Below, piece by piece: positions 36,917 through 48,386 of a stretch of DNA of 64,000 bases. The first letter of the stretch is position 1. Each line of letters begins with the position of its first letter. A model generated the notes under the pieces. That model did not search any database. It had not been told where the DNA came from and saw only the letters and a program-made list of their open reading frames with translations. This DNA is from Atherinomorus stipes (Eukaryota; Chordata; Actinopteri; Atheriniformes; Atherinidae). The position numbers and the translations under genes were made by a program. The DNA lies in the NCBI GenBank assembly GCA_023101725.1, contig JALJCO010003968.1, positions 2,170,001 to 2,234,000 of the forward strand, written 5' to 3'.

Positions 36917-39900
36917 TGTATAAGTTTTTTGGGTTTTTTTATGATTAAGTGGTTACTGGATTTTGGCCTTATCAGTAAAGAGCAGATGTGACGATGCAAG
37001 ATAAGACTTGTGTGCCGTGTACTATGTAAATGACAGGCTGTAGTCTGCAAAATGCAAAGTGGATTCAGGTAATATTCACCGCAGCTGAAAGTAAACGGGC
37101 AGGTTCCATTTGTTGTGAAAGCTGGTATAAGACGGATGAACTCTCAGCCTCTTCACGCTGGCCTGGGAGCTGCACTGTCGTTCGAATCCTCGCACAAACT
37201 CCATGCTTACGCTGTAACGCTGGAGGACAATAATAATAATAAAAACATAGAAACTGGGACTTTTCCAAACATACACAACATCTTAAATGTTTGCCCAAAG
37301 AGTAATTTTGCAGCTTTACCTCATAGAATATATCAGGGTTGCCAGGGTTGAAGATGTAAGCCAACCTTTCCTCTATTCCTTTGATCATCTCCGGCCAGAC
37401 TGAATTCACCAAGAAATCGTAACCTGGGACTGTGTCCGCTTTGTCACTGAAGAAGAGAGGAAACATTTAACATGTTATGAAACCATTTATTTTTTACTGA
37501 TTCATTAGATGTTTTGCAGTTGGATATTTGTTTTTGTAGCTGCTGATTGGATATACTGTACATGACAGTTACGAAAAAGTTTCACTTTAACTAAATTAAC
37601 TAAATTAATGTTGTGAGACTCTCACATGACTTGGTAAACAAGCTGTACACAACAGGAGGAGGAGAATTAAAACTAAAGTAATAACAACTTGATCTTTGAG
37701 TGATTTGAATTAATGTGCATTCTCAATTCAAGATGAATACCTGGATATGGCTCCTCCAGTCACCTCTCTGAGCAGTCTGCAGTGATGAGGAACAAAGTCC
37801 AACAGTCTGGAGAACATCAGCTGGAGACCACTTGGACTGGACTTCACCACTTCTTCAGTTATCACCTGAGCAGGGAAGAAAGCAGGAAGTCTTTATCACT
37901 TTTAGAAGCAGGATGTTATGCACGTTTGAGGAAAATCACTGTTTACATAGTATGTCTTTCCATATCAATCATTAACCAGTATTGCTGTTATTAACATAGG
38001 CATCATACTTTTTAGGCTCCCCAAATATAAACCAATTACCATTTTACAATATTTATCTTGCTTACCTGATCCATGTATGGTTTGACTAGAACCTGTCCCA
38101 CCAGAGCCTCAGCATCTCTGGTCTTGTCTATGGTAGCATAAGTTCTCAGGCAGTGACGCACCATATCCACGTTGGACGTCTGCAGGCCTTCAATCAACAA
38201 GCCCTCCAGAGACTGCTGCAGCATAGAGGTTATCCCTGCAATACGCTGTCAGAGCACATCAAAAGTGGTCATGTCTTAGAAAGATGCTTTCTCTATAGTC
38301 AGTGTAGATGGTGGCACAGATGTCCCAGTGAAACTGAAATGACTGAATAAAGGCTGTCAATGAAGGAAAATTATTAAAAGAATGAAAAGTACTTCATTCA
38401 TCCCGGTGGGAAGTTGTAATATGTGAGTAGTAATATTATATTTCAAAAAATGTGGTAAATCTTATTAAGGTCATTTTGATAGATTACTGTAGAGTGGGTT
38501 TTCAATTTATCAATAGACTGAGTGGCTTTTTTATTTGTCAGCTACCTGTGACTGACCTATTAACACTTACAGGTCTAACTTTGTCCAGCAGCGGCATGCC
38601 TTTGCTTTGTACTGCGTGGAACTGCAGCTGGTTGAACTCGGTAGCAATCCTCTCCAGGATCTGGCCCGCTAACAAAGGACTGAACATAGATGACGAGGTA
38701 GTCAGTCATACATGCAGATATATGGAAAGAGGTTTGGTTATATGACAAATCCAACTTCCTGCAATGACCAGATTAAACTAATCAAAACCTCTGATGTACT
38801 CAACCACTTATTTCCCTCCATGCAATGCAATGACATTTGCACTATGATATTTTCAAGAGAATGGGATGATGTCCACAAAACAAAAAAAAATAATAAAACA
38901 TGAAAACGCTTTTATAAACTGTATTTTTTAAGCTTTACAACTGCCATTCGTTTAGGTTAATTTTATACTTTGATTCTGCAGAGGGCCATTCTTCACTTCA
39001 TATCAGGTTAATCAATAAAATATTCAACATTGGAAACTCAGTCACATTATCTGGAGTTAATACATATATTTGAACATAAATTTAATCAGCTCATCAGTTT
39101 CCCACCTGCTGATTTCCAGAGAGCTGGAATCCTTGGAGTTCTGTGAGTGGAGGATCTTCTCAATCTTTTCCACCGACCGCACCACCTGAATGAGCCTCAA
39201 AACACACACCTAACGGAAGATGATAATTCAAGAAAAATAATAAATCAAGCTAATCCCCCAAAATATAGCCTACACGTTATTTTCAATGTTAAAAAGCTTA
39301 ACTACTAACACCACTATTAATAACAATTTAATAATCTATTTTGTCTCAAATATATCTTGTATTTGTTGTTATGATTATCATTATCATTATATGTAATAAC
39401 AAGCACAACATAGAGTATGATCAAAATATAAATAAACCAAAACCTTTTTTTTCTGAAGGTCCTCTTGTTTGAACAGCTGGCTGTCAATAGCCTGTATCAC
39501 TTCACTAACACAGGACCGGAGACTCTGAAATGAACAGAAGCATGTAGTAAAAAGTTTGAGGCAGGATTTACAGGTACAAAGCTTGTAATATATTTATTCA
39601 GGGCACTTACCATAACTTCCTCTCGTAACTGCCCTAATGGCACAGAAAGCTGATTGAGGGCTTTGTCCATCCCCACCTGAAACGAAGAAGCAGAGATCAC
39701 ATTAGTAGTATACATTCATGGAAACAGTTTACTTTTACAGACATAAACTATGTGAGAGAATATTAAGTAGACAACAAAATGCTCGACTTCAAGACTTATG
39801 TTGATTCCGATGCTAGAATAATAACTAACATATTATTTGTTAATGTATTCTCTTCGTGAAAAAAGTTGTTTCTATTCAGTGATAACTAACCAGGTTGGTG

Positions 39901-40469
39901 GAGAGGTTAACGAAATCTGCATAGTCCTTGTTGATGAGCTCCACCATGGCCGTTTTCAACAGCTTGTAGTAAAGCTCCAGGTCCTCTCTCATCTCCTCCA
40001 GCTGGACCTGCTTCCTACACTCGGCCACAAACTGGTCAACATCAAAGTCATCCTACAGGCAAAGAAACAACAGGAGGAAATCGCTGTCTTTTCAACCAAG
40101 TGTACAAAAACGTAAAATGATATGTTTGCTACAAATTAAGAAACAGATACAACGAAAATATAGATTTGTTAACTCCAGTTACATTTACCAAAAAGGGTTG
40201 CGGTTTGTGCCCAACGATGTTTAAATTTGTTATTAGAACTATGGGTATGTGTATATTTATATTTACGCTTTAATACTCGTGACAAAATACTGAAGCGTAC
40301 GCATTAATAACTACTAATAACGTCAACTATTGATAACTGGTTGGATGCTAACTAGTGTCACAACGAAGCTAATATTAGCGCTTACAGTAGAACAACACTG
40401 AAATAGTCTTACCTTCATAAAAACATCCTTATCAAAACAAAGAGAATCTGGTCCCTTTGGAAGATTCAT
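32278..40469 (-). CDS. cog2: Conserved oligomeric Golgi complex subunit 2
   Basis: Subunit of lobe A of the eight-part COG tether, which captures retrograde vesicles at the Golgi. Eighteen exons on the minus strand join in phase to 729 residues (human 738): 40469-40413, 40052-39891, 39676-39611, 39524-39444, 39209-39106, 38679-38571, 38245-38066, 37865-37741, 37446-37320, 37219-37080, 36222-36161, 36077-35926, 35727-35542, 35306-35234, 34928-34786, 33484-33345, 32688-32505, 32376-32278. The start MNLPKGPDSLCFDKD and the blocks ELINKDYADFVNLS, GMDKALNQLSVPLGQL and LRTYATIDKTRDAEALVGQV are near-identical to vertebrate COG2. The N-terminal half is the coiled-coil COG2 region; the rest is the COG2 C-terminal domain. 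A Ser/Thr-rich low-conservation linker is encoded by exon 13. The last intron starts with GC. Confidence 0.98.
32503..32504 (-). other. cog2: Non-canonical GC splice donor in cog2
   Basis: The donor after exon 17 reads GAACAG|GCAAGT on the minus strand. The reading frame requires exactly this boundary. AG|GCAAGT is the known strong consensus of GC-AG introns, so this is probably functional and not an error. Confidence 0.85.
32737..33211. mobile_element. TTAA-target non-autonomous element in cog2 intron
   Basis: The left end TTAAAGACACACAACATAAC and the inverted right end TTAAGACCCACAAAGGAACG resemble each other, and both abut TTAA. The interior is unusually CpG-rich. On the plus strand it carries a short relic of an ORF (MSDSAKKCQETLPE then stop, followed by Lys/Arg-rich codons) that I recall from repetitive fish elements. 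A TTAA target suggests the piggyBac or Kolobok type. Confidence 0.65.
36880..36915. repeat. (TA)n microsatellite
   Basis: TA repeat in the cog2 intron between exons 10 and 11. Confidence 0.95.
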
Positions 40470-40599
40470 GTTTGATAATAAAAAAAACTATTAGGTATAA
40501 TATACACTGATTAAGGTGACAAGCCTTGAACGATGCTAAGCTTCCGCAAACATGGCACGAGTACCAACGAAGAAGAGTAAGGATCTCCAAATCGCTCCA

Positions 40600-40770
40600 A
40601 GTGATCCGACTGCGCACTCTAGAGGCCACAGCTCCAGTACGCAGCTCATTTGTTTCCTGTCTATCATTACTGGGCACTCCTGGATTAATCAGTTTGTCCA
40701 GTAATGAAAGACAGAAAATAAAGGAGTTGCCAGAAATAGGGGAGTTGTGCATACAGCTGAATGACAGTGC
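40600..40770. mobile_element. Imperfect palindromic MITE near the cog2 promoter
   Basis: The arms TTTGTTTCCTGTCTATCATT and AATGAAAGACAGAAAATAAA are imperfect inverted copies around CCTGGATTAATCAGT. The same TTTCCTGTCTTTCAT motif occurs in the element at 17898-18106, so the two are probably related. It starts only about 130-150 bp upstream of the cog2 start codon. Confidence 0.6.
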
Positions 40771-41077
40771 ATGGATGTTTGGGGAGTTTCTGAAATCTGA
40801 TTTGTTTTTGTCTGATAGTTTGTTTTTATAAGTGAGTTGGCTCACACTGAATAATGGGGCATTACCTGATCCAAAAACTCATTTTTACTCAATGAGTTTT
40901 AACACCTGTGGAAAAATACTTTTGTTAGTTGAATGCACAAGAACTTACAAATTGTTTGTGTACTATTAAGTGTAACAGAAATAAAACATTCATTCATTCA
41001 CCTTTAAACCAACTGGGATCAAATGAAAACAAATAGATTTAAAATGTGCTGTATTCAACAGGGGAGAAACTGTTCGT

Positions 41078-41550
41078 TGTCATGCTCTGTTCTGCCGTCA
41101 GTGTGCAGCACTCCTGCTGATTTCCTGATTGTCTCCACCTGTGCGGCTCCCTATTTAAACACCTGCTTAACTCTTTCTCAGTGAGAGATTGTCTGTTGTT
41201 TCCACAGCTTTCAAACCCCGTTCACAGCTCTAGTCTTGTTACCCTGCCTATCCCTGACCTCTGCCTTTTGGGTAGTTTTTTGACCTCCTTGTTGCCGGAC
41301 CTTGGCTGACCCTGACCTCGCCTCAAGCCTTCTGTTCCCCTGGATTCCTCCTTGTCTGAGACCGTCTGTGTATAACCCTGGACTGCTTTCTGGATGAAAG
41401 GATCTCCAGCTCCTGACATCCAGCGCATCCTGATCAAGCCAGAACAAAGCTACACCATCTTTTGTATACAATTAACAACAGTAAACAATTGTTTAATTCT
41501 TCCACTTTTGGCTGAGTTTTAGGTTCTGGCTCCCTCTCTAGAACGTTACA
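41078..41550. mobile_element. Possible solo LTR
   Basis: The 0.47-kb segment begins TGTCATGCTCTG and ends AACGTTACA, thus TG...CA termini. It has a TATA-like CTATTTAAACACC about 80 bp in and a pyrimidine-rich interior with no ORF, as in LTRs of fish Ty3-type retrotransposons. Flanks gttcg/gttca could be a degraded 5-bp duplication but are offset by one base. No internal retroelement region is present. Confidence 0.5.
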
Positions 41551-42858
41551 GTTCATATTACAATTATTGCACTATTGTAGTACCAAAATATTAGGTAGCT
41601 ACTGTAATTGAAAACCGCACAAGCTCTCCTTCTTGGATAGTATAATAGTTTTGCTCCTCAAGGAGTAAAACTTATGGTTTGTGATTTTAGCAAATATATT
41701 GGGCTACTAATGAAAACATTGGACTCTCTCATTGGCAGTAAGCCAACATATTTTTTCATATTTTCTCTATAAGGCTTTTGATCTACATTCAGTTAAGTCT
41801 GCTTACTGTTGCTTCAATTTTCCTGAGACTGTCACTTTAAACAAGAGGTATGCATACAAAGTGTATAACAAGTTTATCCTACACTATTCACCTCAAAACT
41901 TTTTTGGTTTGGCCTTTGCAGTGAAAGTTTCTTTACTTCTGTTCTGTGTAGAACAGACTTGGAAAGCCTACAGCTTGCATTATTGCAAAGCGTCTTTGGT
42001 GGTACAATGTATGGCTGAACAGAGTTGAGTATGAGATGTTTTCTACATGCAAGAACCTACATTGCTAGTTCTTAAGTAATCATGGTTATGGTCGCGTGGA
42101 TTTCTGGTTCAGTTGAAAAAATCCTTGGAAGTTATAAAGAATTTAAAGTTAAATTGTATTGATTGACGAACTGCAGTGCATTGACCACCATTTTAGAATG
42201 GTAATTATTAATCTACTGTAAGGTTGACAATTCAATGTTTGTTCAATATTAATGAAGTGCATCTTGTTTTTTTTGGTTGTTCGTTTGTTTTTTAACTATG
42301 TCAAACATCAAAGTAGATTCAACTCTTCTTTCTGCCTTACATTTTTTTTCTGATGTTAGAGAAGGTTAATAAATGCGGCCCTTCTGAGTGATTTGATTCT
42401 CGGAATGTAAAGTGGTCCTGAATAGGTTTGTATTGAGCATAAGTTATCAAGGTGACCCAGCTAGGTTAAAAGAAAATTGTTACACGTAACTGTCTAATCT
42501 GTCTATCTTAGACAGACTGATAAAGCTTTGATTTGTAGTTCTGTTTAGTTTTGTTCTTTGAAACATGTTGAAAATGTATTTTATAGTCCATTTTTTTAAA
42601 TTCAATTTTGTCAAAATGAACAAATCATTCTTTGTTTATTGTAATGGGTGGCATGAACATTTTAGTAAAAGACATGACCTGTAGCATTATGGGTTACATC
42701 TTTCATGGATAGAGACGCGTAATTCTGCATGTGGTCCAAATGAGACATGAGAGACCAAACAAAACCTAAGACATCAGTGCCAAGTACTGAATGGTCATTA
42801 TTTTTCAAGACCTTTGCAGCTATGATGCCTAATTCAGGTTCAAAGTAAACACATACAG

Positions 42859-43060
42859 CAGGGGCGCCCAAGTCCAGTCCTTCTGCCATTTTTAGAGCAT
42901 ACCTTCTCCAACACACCTGAATCAAATGGCAAATCCCTCATGCAGATGTTAGCACTGCAGAGACCTCGTAACGAGCAGTTAATTTGATTCAGGTGTGTTG
43001 TAGTAGGGATGCAACTAAAAAGTGCAGCTAGCTCTTGAAGACTGGACATGGGTACGCCTA
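42859..43060. mobile_element. hAT MITE with perfect 8-bp target duplication
   Basis: The inverted ends CAGGGGCGCCCAAGTCCAG and (reverse complement) TAGGCGTACCCATGTCCAG bracket 202 bp. ACATACAG is duplicated exactly at 42851-42858 and 43061-43068. Internal CACACCTGAATCAAATG and its inverted copy make it largely palindromic. This is a familiar teleost hAT MITE type. Confidence 0.92.
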
Positions 43061-43082
43061 ACATACAGACTTTCTTTTGTTA

Positions 43083-43600
43083 GGCCCTGTCCCAATACCC
43101 ACATTTCACCCCTTCGCCTCTAGAATGCATGTTTCCATTGAAGGGTTCAAGTGCCTAGTGTGTCCCAGCTCTCCAGAGTGAATGTTCACCTCGCCCCCTT
43201 TGCGCCTTCAATCAACACCTCGGTTAAGTGTTGATTGTTGATTTGTAGACAGCACATGTGCAGTACAAACATTGATACAAGACTTGTACTGTACTGTAAC
43301 ATGCATAACAAATACAAGTCTAAACTACAAACAAAACTGTAACAGTACAGTTACAGGTGATTCATTGTAATATTGTTCTCAGAACTGTTGTCCCCACTTT
43401 TAGTTTTTTTTCCCCTTTCTTTTTCCTTTTCTGAAGTATCTTAAGGGTATAGTCCGAAGTTCCCCCCGTAATAAATAAACGTTAGACTTGAGCAAGTGAA
43501 ATCCGTCCCAAACTCCGCCTTTGGGACTCAGCTCCCGTGCCGTGGTGCGTTTGAATGCAACTCTCTCTCCCCATGCCTGTAATTCACTCTTTTGCATGGT
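43083..43600. other. Intergenic, repeat-like but unresolved
   Basis: CCCTGTCCCAATACCCACAT at the start resembles the terminus of another fish hAT MITE family, but no matching right end was found. No gene is seen. Confidence 0.3.
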
Positions 43601-44484
43601 TTTTTTTTACAAGGTCATTACTAGATGACCTTGTAATGTCATTTTATTTCTGTTGTGTTATTTACTTTATTTGTGCTAAGACTGTGCGCATATCCTATGC
43701 TTGGTAATGAGACATGTACAGGCTTCATAACATTGAAACATTATTCTAGAACTGTCATTTTTATGTGTGTGTGTGTGTGTGTTTTTCCCCCTTCATTTGT
43801 TTTTTTCTTTCCTTGTTATGTTTTTTCTTTCTGTCTTTTTTCCCTCTTTTCCCCTCTATGAATGTATCATAAACATGGGATTATAGTAAATTGAAGTCTG
43901 TGCAGCACTTTAAATTAATCAATGTCAAACACATACAGAAGGAGAATGTATTGGATCAACTGCCTGTTCCCACTCTGCATTACAGTATGTCTAACTCCAA
44001 CACCCTCTCCCATTTTGTTTAAACTTGTTCAAGGGATGAGGAAGCCACTTTCTGAATGGTTAACTGATAAAAGTAGCTATATTTGTTTTTTATTCAAACT
44101 TTATTTACAGAAGTAAGTTCCACTGAGACACAATGTCTTTTGCAAGTGAGACCTGTTTACATAACATGTATGTTTTTATGGACATGTGAACATTTGTGGA
44201 CATTCTATGCTAACAATTACAGTCACGGAGCAGCCATATTTAATCATTACATACACTCCTTGGCCAAAAAAAAAAAAAGTCACCACCAAAAATAAGGTCG
44301 CGGACTCTATTTTGTTGGACAGCCTTTAGCTTTAATTACAGTAGGCATTCGCTGTGGCATTGTTTCAATAAGCTTCTGCAATGTCACAGGATTTATTTCC
44401 ATCCAGTGTTGCATTAATTTTTCAGCAAAAAAGAGTCTGGCCACTGCACACAGCGTTCTCCAGCACATCCCAATGGGGTTAAGG

Positions 44485-44689
44485 CAGGGTTTCCCACCCG
44501 GGGCCCTGGGGGCCCCACCCTTGTTGTTTTTAAAATTTTTCTACAATACACCTAATTGAATTGAAGGGATGGTTTGTTGGTGGAAGGGAAAGAGGGGGGG
44601 GGGGGATTGGGTTGGGTGGGGAGGGGGGGGGGGGGGAGGGAAAGGGGGGGGAGGGGGGGGGTTGGGGCCCGGGAGGGAGGGGGGGGGAG
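44485..44689. mobile_element. hAT-type insertion in Tc1 transposase, 8-bp TSD, G-rich
   Basis: GGTTAAGG occurs at 44477-44484 and again at 44690-44697, and removing the insert rejoins the transposase reading ...SPDLNP-IGMCW. An exact 8-bp duplication is the hAT signature. The left end CAGGGTTTCCCACCC looks like a hAT terminus. The right 100 bp (about 44588-44689) is almost all G on the plus strand, with potential to form G-quadruplexes. Confidence 0.85.
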
Positions 44690-45125
44690 GGTTAAGGTCT
44701 GGACTCTGTGGTGGCCAATCCATGTGTGAAAATGATGTCTCATGCTCCCTGAACCAGTCTTTCCACAATTTGAGCCTGATGAATTCTGGCATTGTCATCT
44801 TGGAATATGCCCGTGCCATCAGGGAAGAAAAAATCCATTGATGGAAAAACCTGGTCATTTAGTATATTCAGGTATCAGCTGACCTTATTCTTTGAGCACA
44901 TACTGTTGCTGAACCTAGACCTGAGCAACTGCAGCAACCCCAGATCATCACTGCCCCCACAGGCTTATACAGTAGGCACTAGGTATGATGGCTGCATCAC
45001 TTCGTCTGCCTTTCCAGCCACGTTTCTTTCTCAAAGACGATGGGTCCCCATTATCCTTCCAGTTTTTAATAATGTGTTGGACATATCTTAACTCAATTTT
45101 AGTAGTTTCTGCAATGTCCCTATAT

Positions 45126-45336
45126 CAGTGTTTCTCAATCCTGGTCCTCAAGTACCACTGCCCTGCATGTTTTGGTTCTTACCAACTCCGGTACACATGA
45201 TGCAAATCAACTGAACCACCCATCATGTTCTTTGCAAGCCTGCTAATGACCTATTTATTTGAGTCAGGTGTGAAGTATGGACAGCTCAAACACATGCAGA
45301 GCAGTGGTACTTGAGGATCAAGATTGAGAAACACTG
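45126..45336. mobile_element. hAT MITE inserted in the same Tc1 copy
   Basis: The ends CAGTGTTTCTCAATCCTGG and (reverse complement) CAGTGTTTCTCAATCTTGA are excellent inverted repeats bracketing 211 bp. Flanks ccctatat/accttgat are compatible with a decayed 8-bp duplication. The interior contains AAGTACCACTGC and its inverted copy. Confidence 0.85.
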
Positions 45337-45797
45337 ACCTTGATGTTTTCTCGACTTGATGCATGGCAATGATTGGACCCTTGTCAGACAGACGAACATC
45401 TTTTCCACGACCACGGGATGTGTCTTTCCACATTGTTGTTTAGGAAATGACAAGCAACTCATTGCACCAGTTGGGGTTAAATAACTTGTTCCAAGCTGAA
45501 AGATTATCACCCATGCAGTAATTATGCAATAGTAGGCTCATACCTATTTACTTAGTGAAATCCAGGCGACAACTTTTAAGTTGGTCAGGCAGTCTCCATT
45601 AATTTAAAATGTAAAAACAAACAACAAAAAAACAGTAATTTATCCCTATACAGTTGAAATTATACAGCCACCTTAAAATTGGTTCAGTAATTCATTTATT
45701 TATTCTTTAAAAATGCATGGATTTTATAACATATATTTTACAAGAACGAATGAAATGACTCAACTGTAATAATTTTAGGAGTGAAAATGAGAGAGGG

Positions 45798-46045
45798 ACC
45801 CAACTGCAGTAATGATACGTCGCCATAGATCCAATCCACGCCGGAAGTCCCAATCGGAAGTTGCTTCTTCATGTAACTTACTAAAATCTAACCCCCCTAA
45901 CCCTAACCACCCGACTACCATACACATCTGTTTGCAAGCCGCAGATAGATACTCTTGGCAATGTTTGACTAACTTCTGCTTGAGACTTCCTGTTTGGACT
46001 GGATATATGGCGGCGCCCTTGTCGGTCATTGTAACTGCAGTTAGG
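45798..46045. mobile_element. Palindromic non-autonomous element
   Basis: The left arm ACCCAACTGCAGTAATGA...CGCCATAGATCCAATCC...GGAAGTC is mirrored by GACTTCC...GGACTGGATATATGGCG...TCATTGTAACTGCAGTTAGGT at the right. The centre holds CCCTAACCCTAACC-like sequence. No transposase is present and the family was not identified. Confidence 0.7.
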
Positions 46046-46145
46046 TAACCTACTGTTGGAAAATGATGTATCTTCACTAGAAGTCGATGGTGGAACCCTC
46101 TCTGTCCCAATTTTGCTGTTTTCCTGTTTTCATGTTAAGACAGGG

Positions 46146-46630
46146 CCTTAAAGGGGAACTTCGGTTTTTTTCAATCTGGACCTATTTGCTAGCATTAAAT
46201 ATGTTCATTTACTCACCCAGACAGTTTTGGTGCAACTTGAATTCCTTTGGAAGATATGTAGATCCACTCGAGATTAGCGTATGTCCGATATAATGGAAGT
46301 TATGAGGCAACCGTGTGCAGCCTCTAAATAAGGCATTATCTGCCGCAAACTCCTTCATTTCACCAATGTTTTGTTACGAAACATTAGTCGGCCCCCCGTG
46401 AACTCGAAGTGGCTTTTTCTGGTGGTGATGCTTCCTTACTTACAGACTTTTTTTTTATTGCAGCAGCTTTAATCACGTCACTATTATGCAACACCATAAC
46501 AAGTAAATGTCTGTAAATAAGGACGAATCACCACAAAAAAGCTGCTTCAAGCTCACGGGGTGGGGGTCCGACGTAAGTAATCAAAAACATCTGCTAAAGT
46601 GCCCGGAGCCTTTTGAAAAGTCCCTGTCTT
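46146..46630. mobile_element. Fish repeat with internal inverted arms
   Basis: It starts GGGGAACTTCGGTTTTTTTC, a very common teleost repeat start that I recall. Internal arms at about 46383-46452 and 46508-46577 are inverted copies: GTCGGCCCCCCGTGAACTCG... against ...CTCACGGGGTGGGGGTCCGAC. It is non-coding and the superfamily is uncertain. Confidence 0.6.
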
Positions 46631-46639
46631 GGTTAAGAA

Positions 46640-47584
46640 GAATTCAAAATCATGGGGAAGACTGCTGATCTGACAGCTGTGCAGAAAACCACCATCAACT
46701 CCCTGCACAAGGTGGGAAAGAGCAAAGAAGTGATAGCAAAAGAAACTGGATGTTCTCAGAGTGCTGTTTCAAAGCACATTAATGAACAGTTAAGTGGAAG
46801 GAAGAAGTGTGGAAGAAAACAGTGTACAAGCTGCAGGGCTGACAGCAGCCTGGAGAAGATGATCAGTGTTAGGTTTCCCAGTTTGTGATGACCTGGGGAT
46901 CCATGTCAGCTGCTGATGTTGGTCCTCTGTGCTTCATTAAGTCCAGCATAAACGCAGCCATCTACCAGGACATTTTGGAGCACTTCATGCTTGCTTTAGT
47001 GGACCAGCTGTAGAGATGCAGACTTCATCTTCCAGCAGGACTTGGCACCTACCCACACTGCCAAAACTACAAAATCCTGGTTCAACAACCATGGGATCAC
47101 CATGCTTGATTGGCCCGCAAACCCACCTGACCTGAACCCCATTGAAAATCTGTGAGGCATTGTCAAGAGAAAGCTGAACGGGAAGAGACCAAACAATAAA
47201 GAAGAGCTCAAGGCTGTGACTGAAGCATATTTTTTCTTCCATAACACCTGAGATATGCCACAAGCTGGTAACATCCATGCCACACCGGGTTAAGGCAGTC
47301 ATTCAAGCAAAAGGGCCCAAACCAATTATTAAGTACAGATGAAAGATTGTATTTTAGAAGGCCTGACTTTTTTGCTTTTAAAATCCTTTTGATTGATTTC
47401 ATGCAATATTCTAATTTTTTAAGTCTGCAAGTCCTAATCGGTAACGTCCACACAAATAAAAGCTTGAAATATATTGTTTTGCATATTATTTATCTATGCA
47501 ATATGTAAATTATAACTTTTAAGTTGAATTACAGAAATACAAGAACTTTTTCCGGATATTCTAATCTTTTTGGTAGTACCTGTA
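46640..47584 (+). mobile_element. Internally deleted Tc1-like transposon
   Basis: 46652-46858 encodes a Tc1 transposase N-terminus (MGKTADLTAVQKTTINSLHK...GCSQSAVSKHI, helix-turn-helix). It then jumps to a later part of the protein, VMTWGSMSAADVGPLCF, and on to the region of DWPANPPDLNPIENL, with frameshifts. The DNA ends with a Tc1-type terminus (tttttccggatattctaatc) at about 47584, next to a TA microsatellite. The middle third is deleted and the left terminus is not recognisable. Confidence 0.85.
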
Positions 47585-47585
47585 T

Positions 47586-47682
<97 letters not shown>

Positions 47683-47716
47683 TATACGTATATATATATA
47701 TATATATATATATATA
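47580..47716. repeat. (TACA)n(TA)n(CA)n(TA)n compound microsatellite
   Basis: Compound tetranucleotide and dinucleotide repeat abutting the Tc1-like end. Ile-Tyr and Thr-His repeat ORFs here are artefacts. Confidence 0.97.
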
Positions 47717-47872
47717 AGTTAACAGAGGTTATTGACACATTTAGAACATGTCTTCTTTACAATAGAGTGAAACTCAATAAATAAATAAATGAGTGATGGC
47801 ATCAATAAGAAAATGTTTAAAATAGCCTATAGATGAGGTCAAAATTAACAAAAGAATCTAATCATAGAATTT

Positions 47873-47903
47873 TTATTTATTTATTTATTTATTTATTTAT
47901 TTT
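47873..47903. repeat. (TTTA)n microsatellite
   Basis: About seven ATTT units. Confidence 0.95.
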
Positions 47904-47929
47904 GATGGCACTTTTGCGACTCCATAGCC

Positions 47930-48386
47930 GCTCCTGGTGGTTTGGGTCAGAAAGCGCCATCCTATTGGATGATGGTGCGTGATTTCGGTATCAGGTGATG
48001 CAGAGGCAGCCAGCCACTACTCTCTTTAGCTCTCCGTGAGGAGAAATCGCTGCTCTCTCAACCCGGATGCTATGTCTTAATAACTATTGATAGATTTGCC
48101 CAGTGCGCAGCGCTGTAGGCACAGCAAGGGGTGGAATCATTTCCGTACCCTTGAAACGCAGCCTTCCCCGGTTCCCCACGCGCCTCACCGTCGGACCCTG
48201 CATCTGAGCACCCGGGAGAGCAGGTGAATCAAAATTTATATGAAAGACAGGGGAGGGTGTTTCTTCACGTTGAAGCCACACATCTCTGTACCTGCAAGAT
48301 CGTGACCACTTTCACGCCACTGAAGCTGTAGTGACAGGGTGAGAAAGAGGGAAAACGGGGGGAGAGCAGCATCACTACAGAGAGAG
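47930..48386 (+). promoter_or_regulatory. pgbd5: CpG-rich promoter / 5' UTR of pgbd5
   Basis: CpG density rises sharply from about 47930 and continues through coding exon 1 to about 48770, in contrast to the AT-rich flanks. This is the typical pattern of a vertebrate CpG-island promoter in front of a neuronally expressed gene. No TATA box is evident and the transcription start is not visible. Confidence 0.6.

Larger units (their letters stand above)
44250..45590 (-). mobile_element. Tc1-like transposon broken by two insertions
   Basis: The left end CACTCCTTGGCCAAAAAA is a Tc1-type terminus. The far end near 45580 keeps a degraded inverted version. The minus strand encodes transposase pieces: [10 protein letters not shown] (44743-44700 region) is the conserved catalytic-domain block, followed after an insertion by IGMCWRTLCAVARL and the C-terminal VTLQKLIETMPQRMP. 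Upstream parts are strongly decayed. The reading is interrupted at 44485-44689 and 45126-45336 by two smaller elements. The copy cannot be active. Confidence 0.85.

Noticed and set aside
44541..44858. Proline-rich minus-strand ORF
   Set aside because: The Pro tract is the translation of the G-rich insert; the flanking part is Tc1 transposase.
46652..46888. Apparent 78-residue helix-turn-helix regulator
   Set aside because: It is the N-terminus of a deleted Tc1 transposase, shown by continuing family sequence and a Tc1 terminus downstream.
48339..48386. Upstream in-frame ATG giving a longer PGBD5
   Set aside because: The vertebrate protein starts at the MAE... position, which corresponds to the ATG at 48387; the extension is Arg/Gly-rich 5' UTR translation.
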